Assembly: GCF_011601265.1 (NCBI RefSeq)
Contig: NZ_JAAOLX010000002.1
Location: 496,001-560,000, forward strand
Length of the DNA stretch: 64,000 nt
Source of the DNA: Iodobacter violaceini
Lineage (GTDB): Bacteria; Pseudomonadota; Gammaproteobacteria; Burkholderiales; Chitinibacteraceae
Direction of reading: 5' to 3'
The notes under the pieces were generated by a model, which saw only the letters and a list, made by a program, of their open reading frames with translations, was not told where the DNA came from and searched no databases. Shown here piece by piece: positions 47,565 through 57,165 of the stretch. The translations under genes and the position numbers were made by a program. Within the stretch, counting starts at the first letter, position 1. Every line of letters begins with the position of its first letter.

Positions 47565-47966
47565 TATCGAGCCCCTGGCAGCCTATCGGACTTAAGATTG
47601 TTTTACCAGACAAAACCCCAAAATCAGGATTTTACCCTTAAGCGTGCGGCACACTCCCACACGCTAGTAAAACATGCTTAATACTTTTTTCAGAGCTAAG
47701 ATTCTATGCCAGAACGCCCCATCAGGGTACATAAGAATACGCTGTTGCGAAAAAATCATTTTTTATACAAATAAAAACATAATCTGCCACTTTAACAAAT
47801 CCGCAGACCTGCTTTAACCTGCCCTGATCACAGGGCTAAAAAGCAAACATAAGAAGTAAAAACAATCCGCCTGCCATGAACCATTAAAAAATAATTCATA
47901 TAAAACAAAACACTAAATCACGCTCTGCAAGCGTATTTAGATACCTTTCATCAAAACTACCGGCGC
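47565..47966. other. Intergenic region with no recognised features
   Basis: 402 bases, AT-rich, between the chemoreceptor start and the end of the second LytTR regulator gene (both minus strand). It must contain the chemoreceptor promoter at its left side. I see no hairpin with a T-run and no gene. Confidence 0.4.
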
Positions 47967-48695
47967 CTACATCTGCCTGAACTGCCCGGCAAAACTACGG
48001 CTCAGCGGTAATGTATGCGATGTATTTTTAATCTCGATACGCTGCCGCCCAAGAATATCCCGCTCGATGCGTGCCACCACATGCAAATTCACAATATAAG
48101 AGCGGTGTACCTGGGCAAAGCTTTTGGGGTGTAATTGCGGCAATAAATCTTTAAGCGAGGTGCGAATTAAATGCCGCTCGTGTGCAGTTACAACTTCGGT
48201 ATATTTATCTGCCGACTGAAAAAACAAAACCTCATCCACCGCCACTAAGCGGGTAATATCGCCAAGGCCCACAGTAAGCCAGGCCAGTGGCGCAGCCTCT
48301 TTATGGATGCTGCTGAGCAAAGCATTAAAATCGAATTGTGGTTTACGCTCTCTTTGCAAACGCGTCACACATTGCAATAAGCGATCATCGCTGACCGGCT
48401 TTAATAAGTAATCGAGGGCCGCATTATCAAAAGCCGAAATGGCATACTCATCAAAAGCCGTCACAAACACCACACGGGTATCACGCAAGGTGCTGGCTAC
48501 CTGCAGGCCACTTAAGCCGGGCATGCGAATATCTAAAAAAGCAAAATCTGGTGACAGGCGATTCAGCTCATTCACCGCTTCCAGCCCGTTTTTAACAACA
48601 GCTATAATATTTAAATCCGGCCAAAGAACTTGTAAGCGCTCAGCCAGACTGCTGGCCAGTAAAGGCTCATCATCGGCAATTAAGGCGGTAGGCAT
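47967..48695 (-). CDS. LytTR-family response regulator, second system
   Basis: 242 residues. Receiver: ADDE, phosphoacceptor in FAFLDIRMPGLSG, Thr in VFVTAFDEYAISAF, Lys in YLLKPVSDD. LytTR domain: VLFFQSADKYTEVVTAHERH, FAQVHRSYIVNLHVVARIER. It is clearly paralogous to the regulator at 12215-12961. Start preceded by AAGGAAAACCC; 14 bases downstream of its kinase. Confidence 0.93.
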   Translation of the reverse strand: MPTALIADDEPLLASSLAERLQVLWPDLNIIAVVKNGLEAVNELNRLSPDFAFLDIRMPGLSGLQVASTLRDTRVVFVTAFDEYAISAFDNAALDYLLKPVSDDRLLQCVTRLQRERKPQFDFNALLSSIHKEAAPLAWLTVGLGDITRLVAVDEVLFFQSADKYTEVVTAHERHLIRTSLKDLLPQLHPKSFAQVHRSYIVNLHVVARIERDILGRQRIEIKNTSHTLPLSRSFAGQFRQM

Positions 48696-48709
48696 GGGTT
48701 TTCCTTTCC

Positions 48710-49750
48710 TCAGATTTTATTCAAAGGCAGTGTTAATTCGGCAATCACACCACAGGGCACATTGGGATAAAGCGCCAGGCGCCCTTCCTTGCCATACAGG
48801 TTTTCTAAACGCTTACGCACATTAGGCAGGCCCACGCCTTCTTCACCCGCACTTTGCAAACCCAAGCCACTGTCATAAACCCGCAAACGCAGCAGTTTTT
48901 CAACAACATCCGCCACAATATGCAGCTCGCCCCCGGCAATAGCCGGCTCAATGCCATGCTCTAAAGCGTTTTCTACCAGTGGCTGTAAAAGCAGCGGCGG
49001 CAACAGCGCGGCTTGTAAATCAGCCGGCACATCGATCCGATATTGCAAGCGATCGCCAAGGCGAATTTTACTGATCGCCAGAAGCGCAGTCACCAAATCC
49101 AGCTCTTCCGCCAAAGTAACCTGCTTTTTACGCGTGCGGCTTAAGCTGGCACGCAAATAATCATTTAAATGATCCAGCATTGTTTGCGCAAGCGGTGCAT
49201 CACGGCTGATCAGGCTGCGCATATTGGCCAGCGTATTAAATAAAAAATGCGGCTCTATTTGCGCCTGCAGCATGGCCAGCTGGGCGGCAATTTCTGATTG
49301 CTGCACTTCGGCCAGACGTTGTTGCTCAACCGCCAGCTGCGCACGGTATGTTTGTGAGCGATAAAGGACATAAAAGAACCCTGTGGCCGCGACTGCCACC
49401 AAAAAAGCCAGCGCAATCCAGCGCCATTGATACTGCGGGTTAAGCCAGAAATAGCTGATCACATCCGGCGCGCCCAAAAAATAAGCCAGCTTAAAACCAA
49501 AGAAGAGCCCCAGCGGCAGCACCACAATTAAACGCCATAAACGCTGCCCCCCCATGCCGCTGCCCGAACAAAAAGCCAGCGTATTAAGCACGGAAATACT
49601 AAAGCCGATTGAATGCGAAATAAGCAAATTATCCCAAAAATATTCAGGCTTACTCGATAAAGTGCATAAAACAGCGATAAGGGTATTAACCAGCAATAGA
49701 ATAGGAAAATCGCGCCGCCACCGGGCCAGAAACTCAGAAGTATTAATCAT
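48710..49750 (-). CDS. LytS-type sensor histidine kinase, second system
   Basis: 346 residues. Four hydrophobic helices fill the first 130 residues with short loops (5TM/7TM-like compact sensor), unlike the coiled-coil sensor of the kinase at 12988. The catalytic part has the phosphoacceptor in QIEPHFLFNTLANMRSLIS (about 158) and the ATP site LVENALEHGIEPAIAGGELH with GVGLPNVRKRL. The pair is likely a membrane-state sensor; target genes unknown. Confidence 0.92.
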   Translation of the reverse strand: MINTSEFLARWRRDFPILLLVNTLIAVLCTLSSKPEYFWDNLLISHSIGFSISVLNTLAFCSGSGMGGQRLWRLIVVLPLGLFFGFKLAYFLGAPDVISYFWLNPQYQWRWIALAFLVAVAATGFFYVLYRSQTYRAQLAVEQQRLAEVQQSEIAAQLAMLQAQIEPHFLFNTLANMRSLISRDAPLAQTMLDHLNDYLRASLSRTRKKQVTLAEELDLVTALLAISKIRLGDRLQYRIDVPADLQAALLPPLLLQPLVENALEHGIEPAIAGGELHIVADVVEKLLRLRVYDSGLGLQSAGEEGVGLPNVRKRLENLYGKEGRLALYPNVPCGVIAELTLPLNKI

Positions 49751-49895
49751 ATGGCTCTTATTTAAACTGATTAAAAATAGTGCATGGCAAGCAGGATTAA
49801 ATCATTTAACTTAAGGCAAATACACAAACCTGATCAGCCGTTTTAGCGGCAACACTCAGGCAGATTTTCTTAAGCAACAACTATTCAAAAACAAA

Positions 49896-51074
49896 TCAAA
49901 AGAAATATTTTAACAACAGGGTGCTTGAGCGTTTTTCTGGCAAAGCGCCATATTGAGATAGTGCATCCCCGCGATTCAGCTGAAATTCCCATGCAATATC
50001 GACGGTTTTAAAGTGGTAACGCGCTTCAGCCCATGCCATATCACTACGATCGATTAAATCATGCCGCCACAGCGCAGTCAGCTCCAGCTGAGGAATTAAA
50101 TCAGGCCAGCGCGCACTGACCATTGTGGCTTGCCGGGTCAGCAAAGCCTGGCGCGACTGCGCCTCTGTGCGATACCGCCAGTAATCCTGCACAGGCCCTT
50201 TTTGCAACGCTTCCCAATCTGTGGCATTTTTTGCTCCGCCATCGTACTGATATTCAAAGCTTAACGAAAGCTTGGATTCAGACGTCCATGTCAGCCCGCT
50301 GGCAAGCCGGTACACCCTGCCCCCTTCGCTGGCGGTACTGGCTTCGGCATGCAGCACGGTTGCATCATTGAGCAGGCCGGTTAAATTAAGCCCCAGTTGT
50401 ACTTCTGCATCCATATCGCCAAACAATATAAATTGCGATGTAATTTCACCATTGCGGCTTAGTGCCAGCAAATAGCGATGACGCGGATTACTCGCCCCCC
50501 AATCCGGGCTAAACGCATCACTATCCGGGTAATTCGCCAGTTTGGGTGAATACAAAGCCGTCAGCGCACCACCAGACCAGAGCTTTTGCCCGCGCAGCAT
50601 CACGCTGCCCTGACGATTTTCACGCAAGCTGGCAGGGGCAACCGAAACCACCGATCTGACCGCCCCTTCTTTAAAAAAATCACTCGGGTTATAGCCCAGC
50701 CCCACCCCAAAGCGGGTATTTATCCGGCCAAAATCAAACACCATATCGGCAGCAGGTTGCCAGCTTAAATAGGCTTCTTTTAAAGTATTAACTTTACTTT
50801 CCGGCTCTTGCCAGCCAGGGCCAAAACCATCCAGCCTGTCTGCCAGCACCACACGCCAATCCGCCGTCAGCGCGGTATCCAGACGAAAATCCAGCGAGCG
50901 GCGCTGGGTATTTTCGCTGCCCTTATCTGAATACGCTTTGCCCCATGCCCCCTCTACAGATAAATACCAATCACTGTTTACCACCGTTTCTGCCGAGGTT
51001 TGATCCGCCAGCAGGAGCGCATCCTGATCGCTGGCGATTGCTGCGGAGCTCAGCAAAGCGATAAGCCATTTCAT
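49896..51074 (-). CDS. Predicted outer-membrane beta-barrel protein
   Basis: 392 residues, signal peptide (KWLIALLSSAAIAS), then alternating beta-strands rich in W, Y and charged turns. It ends in LLLKYFF, the terminal aromatic typical of outer-membrane barrels. Internal DFGRINTRFGVGLGYNPSDF is reminiscent of alginate-type or DUF1302-like porins. It is immediately downstream of the LolA-like gene (stop-to-start gap of 3 bases, GGAG ribosome site inside the previous gene), so it belongs to the five-gene envelope cluster. Not assigned to a named family. Confidence 0.83.
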   Translation of the reverse strand: MKWLIALLSSAAIASDQDALLLADQTSAETVVNSDWYLSVEGAWGKAYSDKGSENTQRRSLDFRLDTALTADWRVVLADRLDGFGPGWQEPESKVNTLKEAYLSWQPAADMVFDFGRINTRFGVGLGYNPSDFFKEGAVRSVVSVAPASLRENRQGSVMLRGQKLWSGGALTALYSPKLANYPDSDAFSPDWGASNPRHRYLLALSRNGEITSQFILFGDMDAEVQLGLNLTGLLNDATVLHAEASTASEGGRVYRLASGLTWTSESKLSLSFEYQYDGGAKNATDWEALQKGPVQDYWRYRTEAQSRQALLTRQATMVSARWPDLIPQLELTALWRHDLIDRSDMAWAEARYHFKTVDIAWEFQLNRGDALSQYGALPEKRSSTLLLKYFF

Positions 51075-51077
51075 CGC

Positions 51078-51833
51078 TTACTCCGGCTTAAAGCGGGGCA
51101 GATAATCCCTCTGCAGCCAGCTTTCAGGCACATCACGCCATGCGTAATCGCTGTTTTTAATCACCGTAACCCATGTTGGATCAAGGCCATCAATAATCAC
51201 CGTTTCACTTGGTCGCTCCGCCCCAAGCAGGGTTTGATAATGGCGGAAGTACGCTGTTTTTAACAAACGGCCGCTTTCGGTATAAAACAAAGATTTAACC
51301 GGCTGTTTACTGCTGCTGTCGATCCAAAGCTCAATGCCGTGGTAGGTTACATCCGGCGAAACAGCCTTAAGAGTCAGCTTGTAACACACACGCTTTTTAC
51401 GCTCGCCATCCTGGATTTCTTCTTCACCCGAAAATGCCGCACGGTAATCCAGCGCCAGATTCACCGTTAACACATCCCCATTAGCGGCCTGCCCCAGCAA
51501 GCGCTGCTGGGGTGAGATCCGCACGCTGGCCTTACTGGCCGGATCATAAAACCATAAATCATTGCCATCTTTGAGCAGCAATTTACCCGCATCGCGAATG
51601 GGCGCCACAAAGCGGATCAAATTACGAAAACGCCCGTTATCTGGCCGGGAATAAATCGCCAGCGTATTTCTGTCGCTCTCTTTGCCTTTGCGGTATTCGA
51701 TCAGCGTTGAATTCAGACCAAACGATTTATCCGGATTACGAATAGCATCGCTGGCCGCCAGCAAAGCCTGTGCATCCACCGCAGCAAAACTGGCGCTGCT
51801 GAGTAACAGGCTCATCACAAACAGTAGTTTCAT
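51078..51833 (-). CDS. LolA-like outer-membrane lipoprotein-sorting protein
   Basis: 251 residues from the ATG at 51833 (GGGGAG ribosome site, clean signal peptide MKLLFVMSLLLSSASFA); an in-frame ATG 48 codons earlier overlaps the upstream gene and is rejected. The mature part fits the LolA-like superfamily (PF17131 type): NGRFRNLIRFVAPIRDAGKL, DGNDLWFYDPASKASVRISP, ELWIDSSSKQPVKSLFYTES. These proteins bind lipids or lipoproteins in the periplasm. Located between a small membrane protein and a beta-barrel, it is the probable carrier between the inner and outer membrane of this system. Confidence 0.87.
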   Translation of the reverse strand: MKLLFVMSLLLSSASFAAVDAQALLAASDAIRNPDKSFGLNSTLIEYRKGKESDRNTLAIYSRPDNGRFRNLIRFVAPIRDAGKLLLKDGNDLWFYDPASKASVRISPQQRLLGQAANGDVLTVNLALDYRAAFSGEEEIQDGERKKRVCYKLTLKAVSPDVTYHGIELWIDSSSKQPVKSLFYTESGRLLKTAYFRHYQTLLGAERPSETVIIDGLDPTWVTVIKNSDYAWRDVPESWLQRDYLPRFKPE

Positions 51834-51849
51834 TACAATCTCCCCGTTC

Positions 51850-52218
51850 TCAGGCAAAGAAAAACGTGTGAAACAAGCGCCCGGGCAGCAGCGTTGCTGC
51901 GCCTGCCCCCAGCAAACCCAGATAACTCCCCAGGACAAAGCGCCGGTGCAGCTTAATTTGCCCGGCCCTGGCCGCACGAACCGCCACTACAATGCAAACC
52001 AGCACCCATACCGACAATAAATGAACAGGACTGAAACGATGGTCTTCCCACAAGCCCGACAGCCAAAAAGAGGAGATCGCCGTACCCGCCATTAAGACCA
52101 TCCAGCCCCTGCCCATGAGCCGGTGCCGGGCCGATCCCTTAGCCAGGCATAACACCGCCCCACCCATTAATAAGGCGCTTATCGCAAAAACCAGATGCAC
52201 ATATAAGATTGAGACCAT
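51850..52218 (-). CDS. Small DUF2306-like membrane protein
   Basis: 122 residues from the ATG at 52218 (CAGGAGCGAGAA precedes it); the longer form has 13 unlikely residues. Four hydrophobic helices with HRLMGRGWMVLMAGTAISSF, which resembles DUF2306. Function unknown. It lies between the permease and the LolA-like gene in the same operon, 13 bases from the permease stop. Confidence 0.78.
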   Translation of the reverse strand: MVSILYVHLVFAISALLMGGAVLCLAKGSARHRLMGRGWMVLMAGTAISSFWLSGLWEDHRFSPVHLLSVWVLVCIVVAVRAARAGQIKLHRRFVLGSYLGLLGAGAATLLPGRLFHTFFFA

Positions 52219-52231
52219 TTCTCGCTCCTGC

Positions 52232-53608
52232 TCAGGTATGCCGTAAGGCATCCACAATATTGAGCTGCGCAGCCCGCCTTGCCGGCCACCATGCCGACAA
52301 TAAGGCCACGCCCACCAGCCCCAGTGCCGTCGTCAGCAGCATCCGGCTCTCGCCCCACACCCGTACAGTCAGCGGAATAGGATCAACGTTACCCGGCGGA
52401 GTCCAGGTCAGGCCGCTGTGATTCACAATCCACGCCAGAGCCAACGCCGTAAGCAGCCCTGCCACCGCACCCAATAAACCCAGCAGCACGCCTTCGCAGA
52501 CAAATAAGCGGCGGATACCCGACTGGCGCAAGCCGATAGCGCGCAGGGTGCCGATTTCTACAGTTCGCTCTACCACGGCCATGCTCATGGTGTTGCTCAC
52601 GGTAAACAGCACAATCGAGCCAATCAGTAAGGAAATAAACCCAAAGATGGCAGTAAACATGCCGGTGATTTGGCCGTATTGCGGATTAATCGTGGTGTAA
52701 TCCAGCACTTCAAGCGGATGGTTTTTAAGTGGCCCGGCCAGCAATTCCGCCAGCCGCGCTCTGGCTGCGGCCATCTGGCTGCTGTGCTTCAGCTGCAGCA
52801 CAATTGCCGTAACCTGCGGCGTGCCCGCACCATAAATCAGCTTTTGAGCCTGAGATAAATGCAGGCCCACAAACATATCATCCAGCTCTTTCACCCCAAT
52901 GGTTTCAGCCTTCACCACCGTCAGGGCCGCCACATTAGGCGCACCATGCGAATTAGCCGCCAGCATTTCAATACGCCCAGTGTTTGCTGTGCCCGCCGTG
53001 CCTTCTGACAAGGCCAGTACATCGGCGGGCGCATCCGCACCACTGGCAGCTTCCACACTGGGCTGCGGGCAGTTCTTCACTTGCAAAACGCCGCACAAAG
53101 CCAAGACCCGAGCCACACCAGAGCCAATCACCACGGCATCTTCTGCTGTGCCTGTCAGCGCTGATTTTTTGGGCTTAATCGGAAAATCATAATCATTCCA
53201 CTGCCGCAGCTTATTTTGGTCTTCCACTATTGAGCCACGCCCAAGCACCGTGCGGGATACGCCCGCCGAAAAATTCCCGGCAATGCCGCCAAGGCTCAGC
53301 GTGGGGGTAATAACATTCAGCATGGGGGCCAGCACAGGGTCTTTTTGCAAGACCTCCAGCAACTTGGGATAATCAGCGATACCGTAAGCGGCCGGATTCC
53401 CATTGCCGTATAAAAAATAATCTTTATGCTGAATTTGCAAATGACCACTGCTTTGCACAAAGCCGGTTTGCAGCCCTAAATTAAGATCCTGGCTGTAGCC
53501 GCCAAATAATAAGATGGTCACCGCCCCCACCAGCATCGCCAGTAAGGTAGCCAGAGAGCGGCGATAATTGCGCAAAAGATTACGCATGGCTAAAGAGAAG
53601 ATTTTCAT
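52232..53608 (-). CDS. FtsX/MacB-type ABC transporter permease
   Basis: 458 residues. An N-terminal helix (about 18-38, RSLATLLAMLVGAVTILLFG) is followed by a large periplasmic domain (about 40-300) and three C-terminal FtsX-fold helices (FISLLIGSIVLFTVSNTMSM, LLGLLGAVAGLLTALALAWI, LLTTALGLVGVALLSAWW). RTVEIGTLRAIGLRQSGI is the cytoplasmic coupling loop. It resembles LolC/MacB mechanotransmission permeases. It overlaps the ATPase gene by 4 bases (ATGA) with AGGAGG inside that gene. Confidence 0.92.
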   Translation of the reverse strand: MKIFSLAMRNLLRNYRRSLATLLAMLVGAVTILLFGGYSQDLNLGLQTGFVQSSGHLQIQHKDYFLYGNGNPAAYGIADYPKLLEVLQKDPVLAPMLNVITPTLSLGGIAGNFSAGVSRTVLGRGSIVEDQNKLRQWNDYDFPIKPKKSALTGTAEDAVVIGSGVARVLALCGVLQVKNCPQPSVEAASGADAPADVLALSEGTAGTANTGRIEMLAANSHGAPNVAALTVVKAETIGVKELDDMFVGLHLSQAQKLIYGAGTPQVTAIVLQLKHSSQMAAARARLAELLAGPLKNHPLEVLDYTTINPQYGQITGMFTAIFGFISLLIGSIVLFTVSNTMSMAVVERTVEIGTLRAIGLRQSGIRRLFVCEGVLLGLLGAVAGLLTALALAWIVNHSGLTWTPPGNVDPIPLTVRVWGESRMLLTTALGLVGVALLSAWWPARRAAQLNIVDALRHT

Positions 53609-54324
53609 ACCAGCACCTCCTGTTTTCTGGCTGCCGACCGGTCAAACTGCTCTACAGAGATCACCCGCCCGTCACGAATCATGATGGCATCATCGGCCTC
53701 GGCCAGCACCTGCGGATCATGGGAAGAGAACACAAAGCTCACCTGATGCTCCAGCTGCATACGGCGCATTAATTGCAAAATGGCCTTACCCGTCTGGCTG
53801 TCCAGATTGGCCGTTGGCTCATCGGCCAGCACCAATTGCGGCGCGGGGGCCAGTGCGCGGGCAATCGCCACCCGCTGTCTTTGCCCGCCGGATAATTGCC
53901 CCGGGCGATGCTGAGCTTTATCGGCCAGCCCTACTGCATCCAGCAAATCCATCACGCGGGCTTTACGTTTGGTGGCAGGCATATTCAGCATGCGCAGCGG
54001 GTATTCAATATTTTCAAAGGCTGACAATACGGGCAGCAAATTAAAATTCTGAAAAATAAACCCTAAATGCCGCGCTCTGAAATCGGCCAGCGCATTATCA
54101 GGCAGCTGCGCAATATATTGCCCCGCCACAATCACCTCACCCTCGTCGGCGCGGTCTATGCAACCGATTAAATTAAGCAAAGTGCTTTTACCGCTGCCCG
54201 ACTGGCCGGCAATAACCGTAAAACGGTTGGGATAAATAACCAGATTGACTTCTTGCAAGGCGGGCACAACAACCGAGCCCATACGATAATGCTTGCTAAC
54301 CTGTTTTAAGATAACGGGATACAT
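53605..54324 (-). CDS. LolD/MacB-type ABC ATPase of the envelope cluster
   Basis: 239 residues from the ATG at 54324 (GAGGTCTGCTC precedes it). Walker A GQSGSGKST, signature LSGGQRQRVAIAR, Walker B LVLADEPTANLD, plus FIFQNFNLLPVLSA, place it in the LolD/MacB group. First gene of the cluster ATPase-permease-membrane protein-LolA-like-barrel; all spacings are short or overlapping, so these are one operon. Confidence 0.93.
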   Translation of the reverse strand: MYPVILKQVSKHYRMGSVVVPALQEVNLVIYPNRFTVIAGQSGSGKSTLLNLIGCIDRADEGEVIVAGQYIAQLPDNALADFRARHLGFIFQNFNLLPVLSAFENIEYPLRMLNMPATKRKARVMDLLDAVGLADKAQHRPGQLSGGQRQRVAIARALAPAPQLVLADEPTANLDSQTGKAILQLMRRMQLEHQVSFVFSSHDPQVLAEADDAIMIRDGRVISVEQFDRSAARKQEVLV

Positions 54325-54565
54325 TGAGCAGACCTCATCAGAAGAATGCATCCAATATATGCGGCCTTAACACAAGGTTCAGGAGGATGAGATAAAGCGC
54401 AACTCAGGCAGATAAGACGTATAAAAGCGCGACGAAATGCAGAGCAGGATGTAAAAAATACCATCCACCCAAAACAATCACACCACGACAGGCCAGCGAT
54501 AGATTTATCGCCTAAATTATTAAAGTGGACGTAAGCCTGCGTCCCCAAACAAGTGCGAAGGGCGT

Positions 54566-55303
54566 ATGAATTTTAAAACCACACTCAAATCGCTGATCAA
54601 TGAAGTCGACGAGCTGGAATCATTCAGAAAGACAGACCGGCGTGAAATCTTATCTATTTTTTCCATGCTCCAAAAACACGGAGATGCCATTAATTTATTT
54701 CTGAACAACGGCGACGAGCTGATTCTCAGCCACCTTTTAGAAATAAACCAGGCCGACAATATCTGCTGCCTGTTCAACCCTCAGGCGGATATTCCTGTTT
54801 GCGAAGCAATCTGTATTGCAACACCTGGCGGTGGCTCTTTAGTTAAATTCAACTGCGATCTGAACCCATGGCGCTACCAGGGGCAGGCGGCATTTCGCAC
54901 CTCCATACCCGATTCCATTATTAAGCTGCAGCGGCGGGAGCACTTTCGCACCAAAATTCCTGAGAATCAGCCCTTCTATTGCCAGTTTCAAAGCACCGGC
55001 AGCAAAGCCTCACGCTTTGTGATCTGTGATTTATCCATTGGCGGGCTCTCTTGCTGGGTTCCGGCAGATTTTGCACAAGTGCTACAAATAGCTCAGCAAC
55101 ATAAAATCATCATAGAACTTGGCCATACTGGCTCCGCCAGCACACTGATTGAGATTTGCAGCCTGCGCCAATTCCAGGAAATTTCAGCGCAGCACGACGT
55201 TTTACTGCTGGGCATGCACTTTATTGCACTGGATCATCAGCTCGAAGCCAAATTACAAAAACTGCTTTCCCAGCTCGAAATGGCGCAACGCACGGTGCGC
55301 TGA
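54566..55303 (+). CDS. YcgR-like PilZ-domain protein (possible c-di-GMP flagellar brake)
   Basis: 245 residues. The N-terminal YcgR-like domain (about 1-115) is followed by a PilZ domain with the c-di-GMP signature QRREHFR (RxxxR) and DLSIGG (D/NxSxxG). In this family c-di-GMP binding slows flagellar rotation by contacting the motor. No flagellar genes are adjacent. GAAGGG lies before the ATG. Confidence 0.88.
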   Translation: MNFKTTLKSLINEVDELESFRKTDRREILSIFSMLQKHGDAINLFLNNGDELILSHLLEINQADNICCLFNPQADIPVCEAICIATPGGGSLVKFNCDLNPWRYQGQAAFRTSIPDSIIKLQRREHFRTKIPENQPFYCQFQSTGSKASRFVICDLSIGGLSCWVPADFAQVLQIAQQHKIIIELGHTGSASTLIEICSLRQFQEISAQHDVLLLGMHFIALDHQLEAKLQKLLSQLEMAQRTVR

Positions 55304-55620
55304 ACGAAAGCACTGCGGCCACGGAGAAAACGGATATCAAAATACCTTTCAGACAGCACTCGCAAAGATATATTCCTCTGTAAAGCGAAGAAATCAGCAA
55401 AGCTGCCCCATTTGGCCCATCAAGAAGGTTGACCATCCTGACTAAGATCGGCAAAAATCGGGGTAGATCTCTCACCTCACGGAGCAATATGGGCTTTTAC
55501 TCCAACCCACAGCGATGGCGTCGCTCTTAATTTGCACAGGCAGCATGTAAAGCTTGCTGCCCGCCCTTTTGCTTACAAATTTCTGCGTCATGTCACCGAA
55601 ACCCAGTTTGGAGTCTATCC
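55304..55620 (+). promoter_or_regulatory. Possible trp attenuator upstream of trpE
   Basis: 317 bases without a gene between the PilZ gene and trpE. A short ORF at 55489-55530 (ribosome site CGGAG; ATG to TAA, 13 codons, reading MGFYSNPQRWRRS) contains Phe, Tyr and Trp codons. It is followed at 55539-55561 by a hairpin GGCAGCA / TGCTGCC (7 bp) and CCCTTTTG. This has the layout of a leader-peptide attenuator, but only one Trp codon is present, which is weak. Confidence 0.45.
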
Positions 55621-57090
55621 ATGTTGTCGATCACCGAATTTAATGCACTTAAAGAGCAAGGCTACAACCGCATTCCGCTGGCATTAGAGCTGTTTGCCGA
55701 TTTAGATACGCCTTTGTCTGTGTATCTGAAACTGGCAAATCAGCCTTACACCTATCTTTTAGAATCTGTTGTTGGTGGCGAGCGGTTTGGCCGCTATTCC
55801 TTTATTGGCCTGCCCGCCCGCACACGCTTAAAAGTGCGTGGCAATCTGACCGAAGTTATCTGTAATAACGAGGTGATTGAAACCCATCAGGGCAATCCGC
55901 TGGATTTTATTGAAAGCTTTCAACAGCGCTACCGTGCCCCGGCCAATAAAATGCTGCCGCGCTTTTTGGGCGGCTTAGTCGGCTACTTTGGCTATGAAAC
56001 CATCGCTTACATCGAGAAAAAACTAGCCAATCATCCCAAGCCGGATGAAATTGGCGCGCCCGATATCCAGCTGTTGCTGTCTGAAGAATTGGTGGTGGTT
56101 GATAATCTGTCCGGCAAATTATTTTTAGTGGTTTACGCCAATACCGAACAAAATAACGCTTACCAGACCGCTGCCGACCGCATCCATACCCTGCGTATGG
56201 CCTTACGCGAGCCCGCCAAAATTCCACTACAAGGCCGGGCACCCAGCGTCAGCCAGATGACATCAGGCTTTGGCGAGGAAGCGTTTAAAGCTGCTGTACT
56301 TAAAGCCAAAGATTACATTATTGATGGCGACATCATGCAGGTGGTGCTTTCACAGCGCATGAGCCTGCCCTTTGAAGAATCGCCAATCTCGCTTTACCGC
56401 GCGCTGCGCTCCTTAAACCCATCGCCGTATATGTTTTTCTACCATTTTGGTGACTTTCATATTGTGGGTGCCTCGCCAGAGATTCTGGTACGGCTTGAAG
56501 ACGATACCGTCACCGTGCGCCCGATTGCCGGCACACGGCCACGCGGCAAAACACGCATGGAAGACGAAGCACTCGCAGCCGAGCTTTTGGCCGATCCTAA
56601 AGAAATTGCCGAGCACATTATGCTGATGGATCTGGGCCGCAACGATGCAGGCCGAGTGGCGCAAACCGGCAGCGTAGCGGTAACCGATAAAATGGTGATC
56701 GAGCGTTATTCACACGTCATGCATATTGTGTCCAGCGTGGAGGCCAAACTAAAACCTGGCATGAGCAATATTGATGTGCTTAAAGCTACCTTCCCCGCCG
56801 GCACCGTTTCTGGCGCGCCTAAGGTGCGGGCCATGGAAATCATTGCCGAGCTGGAGCCGGTAAAGCGCGGCATTTACTCCGGCGCTGTTGGCTATCTGGG
56901 CTTTAATGGCGATATGGATGTCGCCATCGCCCTGCGTACTGCGGTTGTGAAAGACAAAGTACTGTATATGCAAGCCGGAGCCGGCATTGTGGCTGACTCG
57001 GTACCACAGAGCGAATGGCAGGAAACCTTAAACAAAGCGCGCGCAGTCTTACGTGCAGCAGAGTTAGTACAGGATGGCCTGGACGCCTGA
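55621..57090 (+). CDS. trpE: Anthranilate synthase component I
   Basis: Converts chorismate and ammonia to anthranilate, the first tryptophan step; 489 residues. Feedback site [19 protein letters not shown] near residue 40. Chorismate-binding motifs [41 protein letters not shown] and [17 protein letters not shown] are complete. GGAG precedes the ATG. No trpG follows directly; the next gene is unrelated. Confidence 0.97.
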   Translation: MLSITEFNALKEQGYNRIPLALELFADLDTPLSVYLKLANQPYTYLLESVVGGERFGRYSFIGLPARTRLKVRGNLTEVICNNEVIETHQGNPLDFIESFQQRYRAPANKMLPRFLGGLVGYFGYETIAYIEKKLANHPKPDEIGAPDIQLLLSEELVVVDNLSGKLFLVVYANTEQNNAYQTAADRIHTLRMALREPAKIPLQGRAPSVSQMTSGFGEEAFKAAVLKAKDYIIDGDIMQVVLSQRMSLPFEESPISLYRALRSLNPSPYMFFYHFGDFHIVGASPEILVRLEDDTVTVRPIAGTRPRGKTRMEDEALAAELLADPKEIAEHIMLMDLGRNDAGRVAQTGSVAVTDKMVIERYSHVMHIVSSVEAKLKPGMSNIDVLKATFPAGTVSGAPKVRAMEIIAELEPVKRGIYSGAVGYLGFNGDMDVAIALRTAVVKDKVLYMQAGAGIVADSVPQSEWQETLNKARAVLRAAELVQDGLDA

Positions 57091-57165
57091 TCAAGCGCCC
57101 CGGAGCCTGGACACAGGCCCGGGGCATTATGGCGCATCCATTCCTCATCAAAACAAGCGAGCAAT

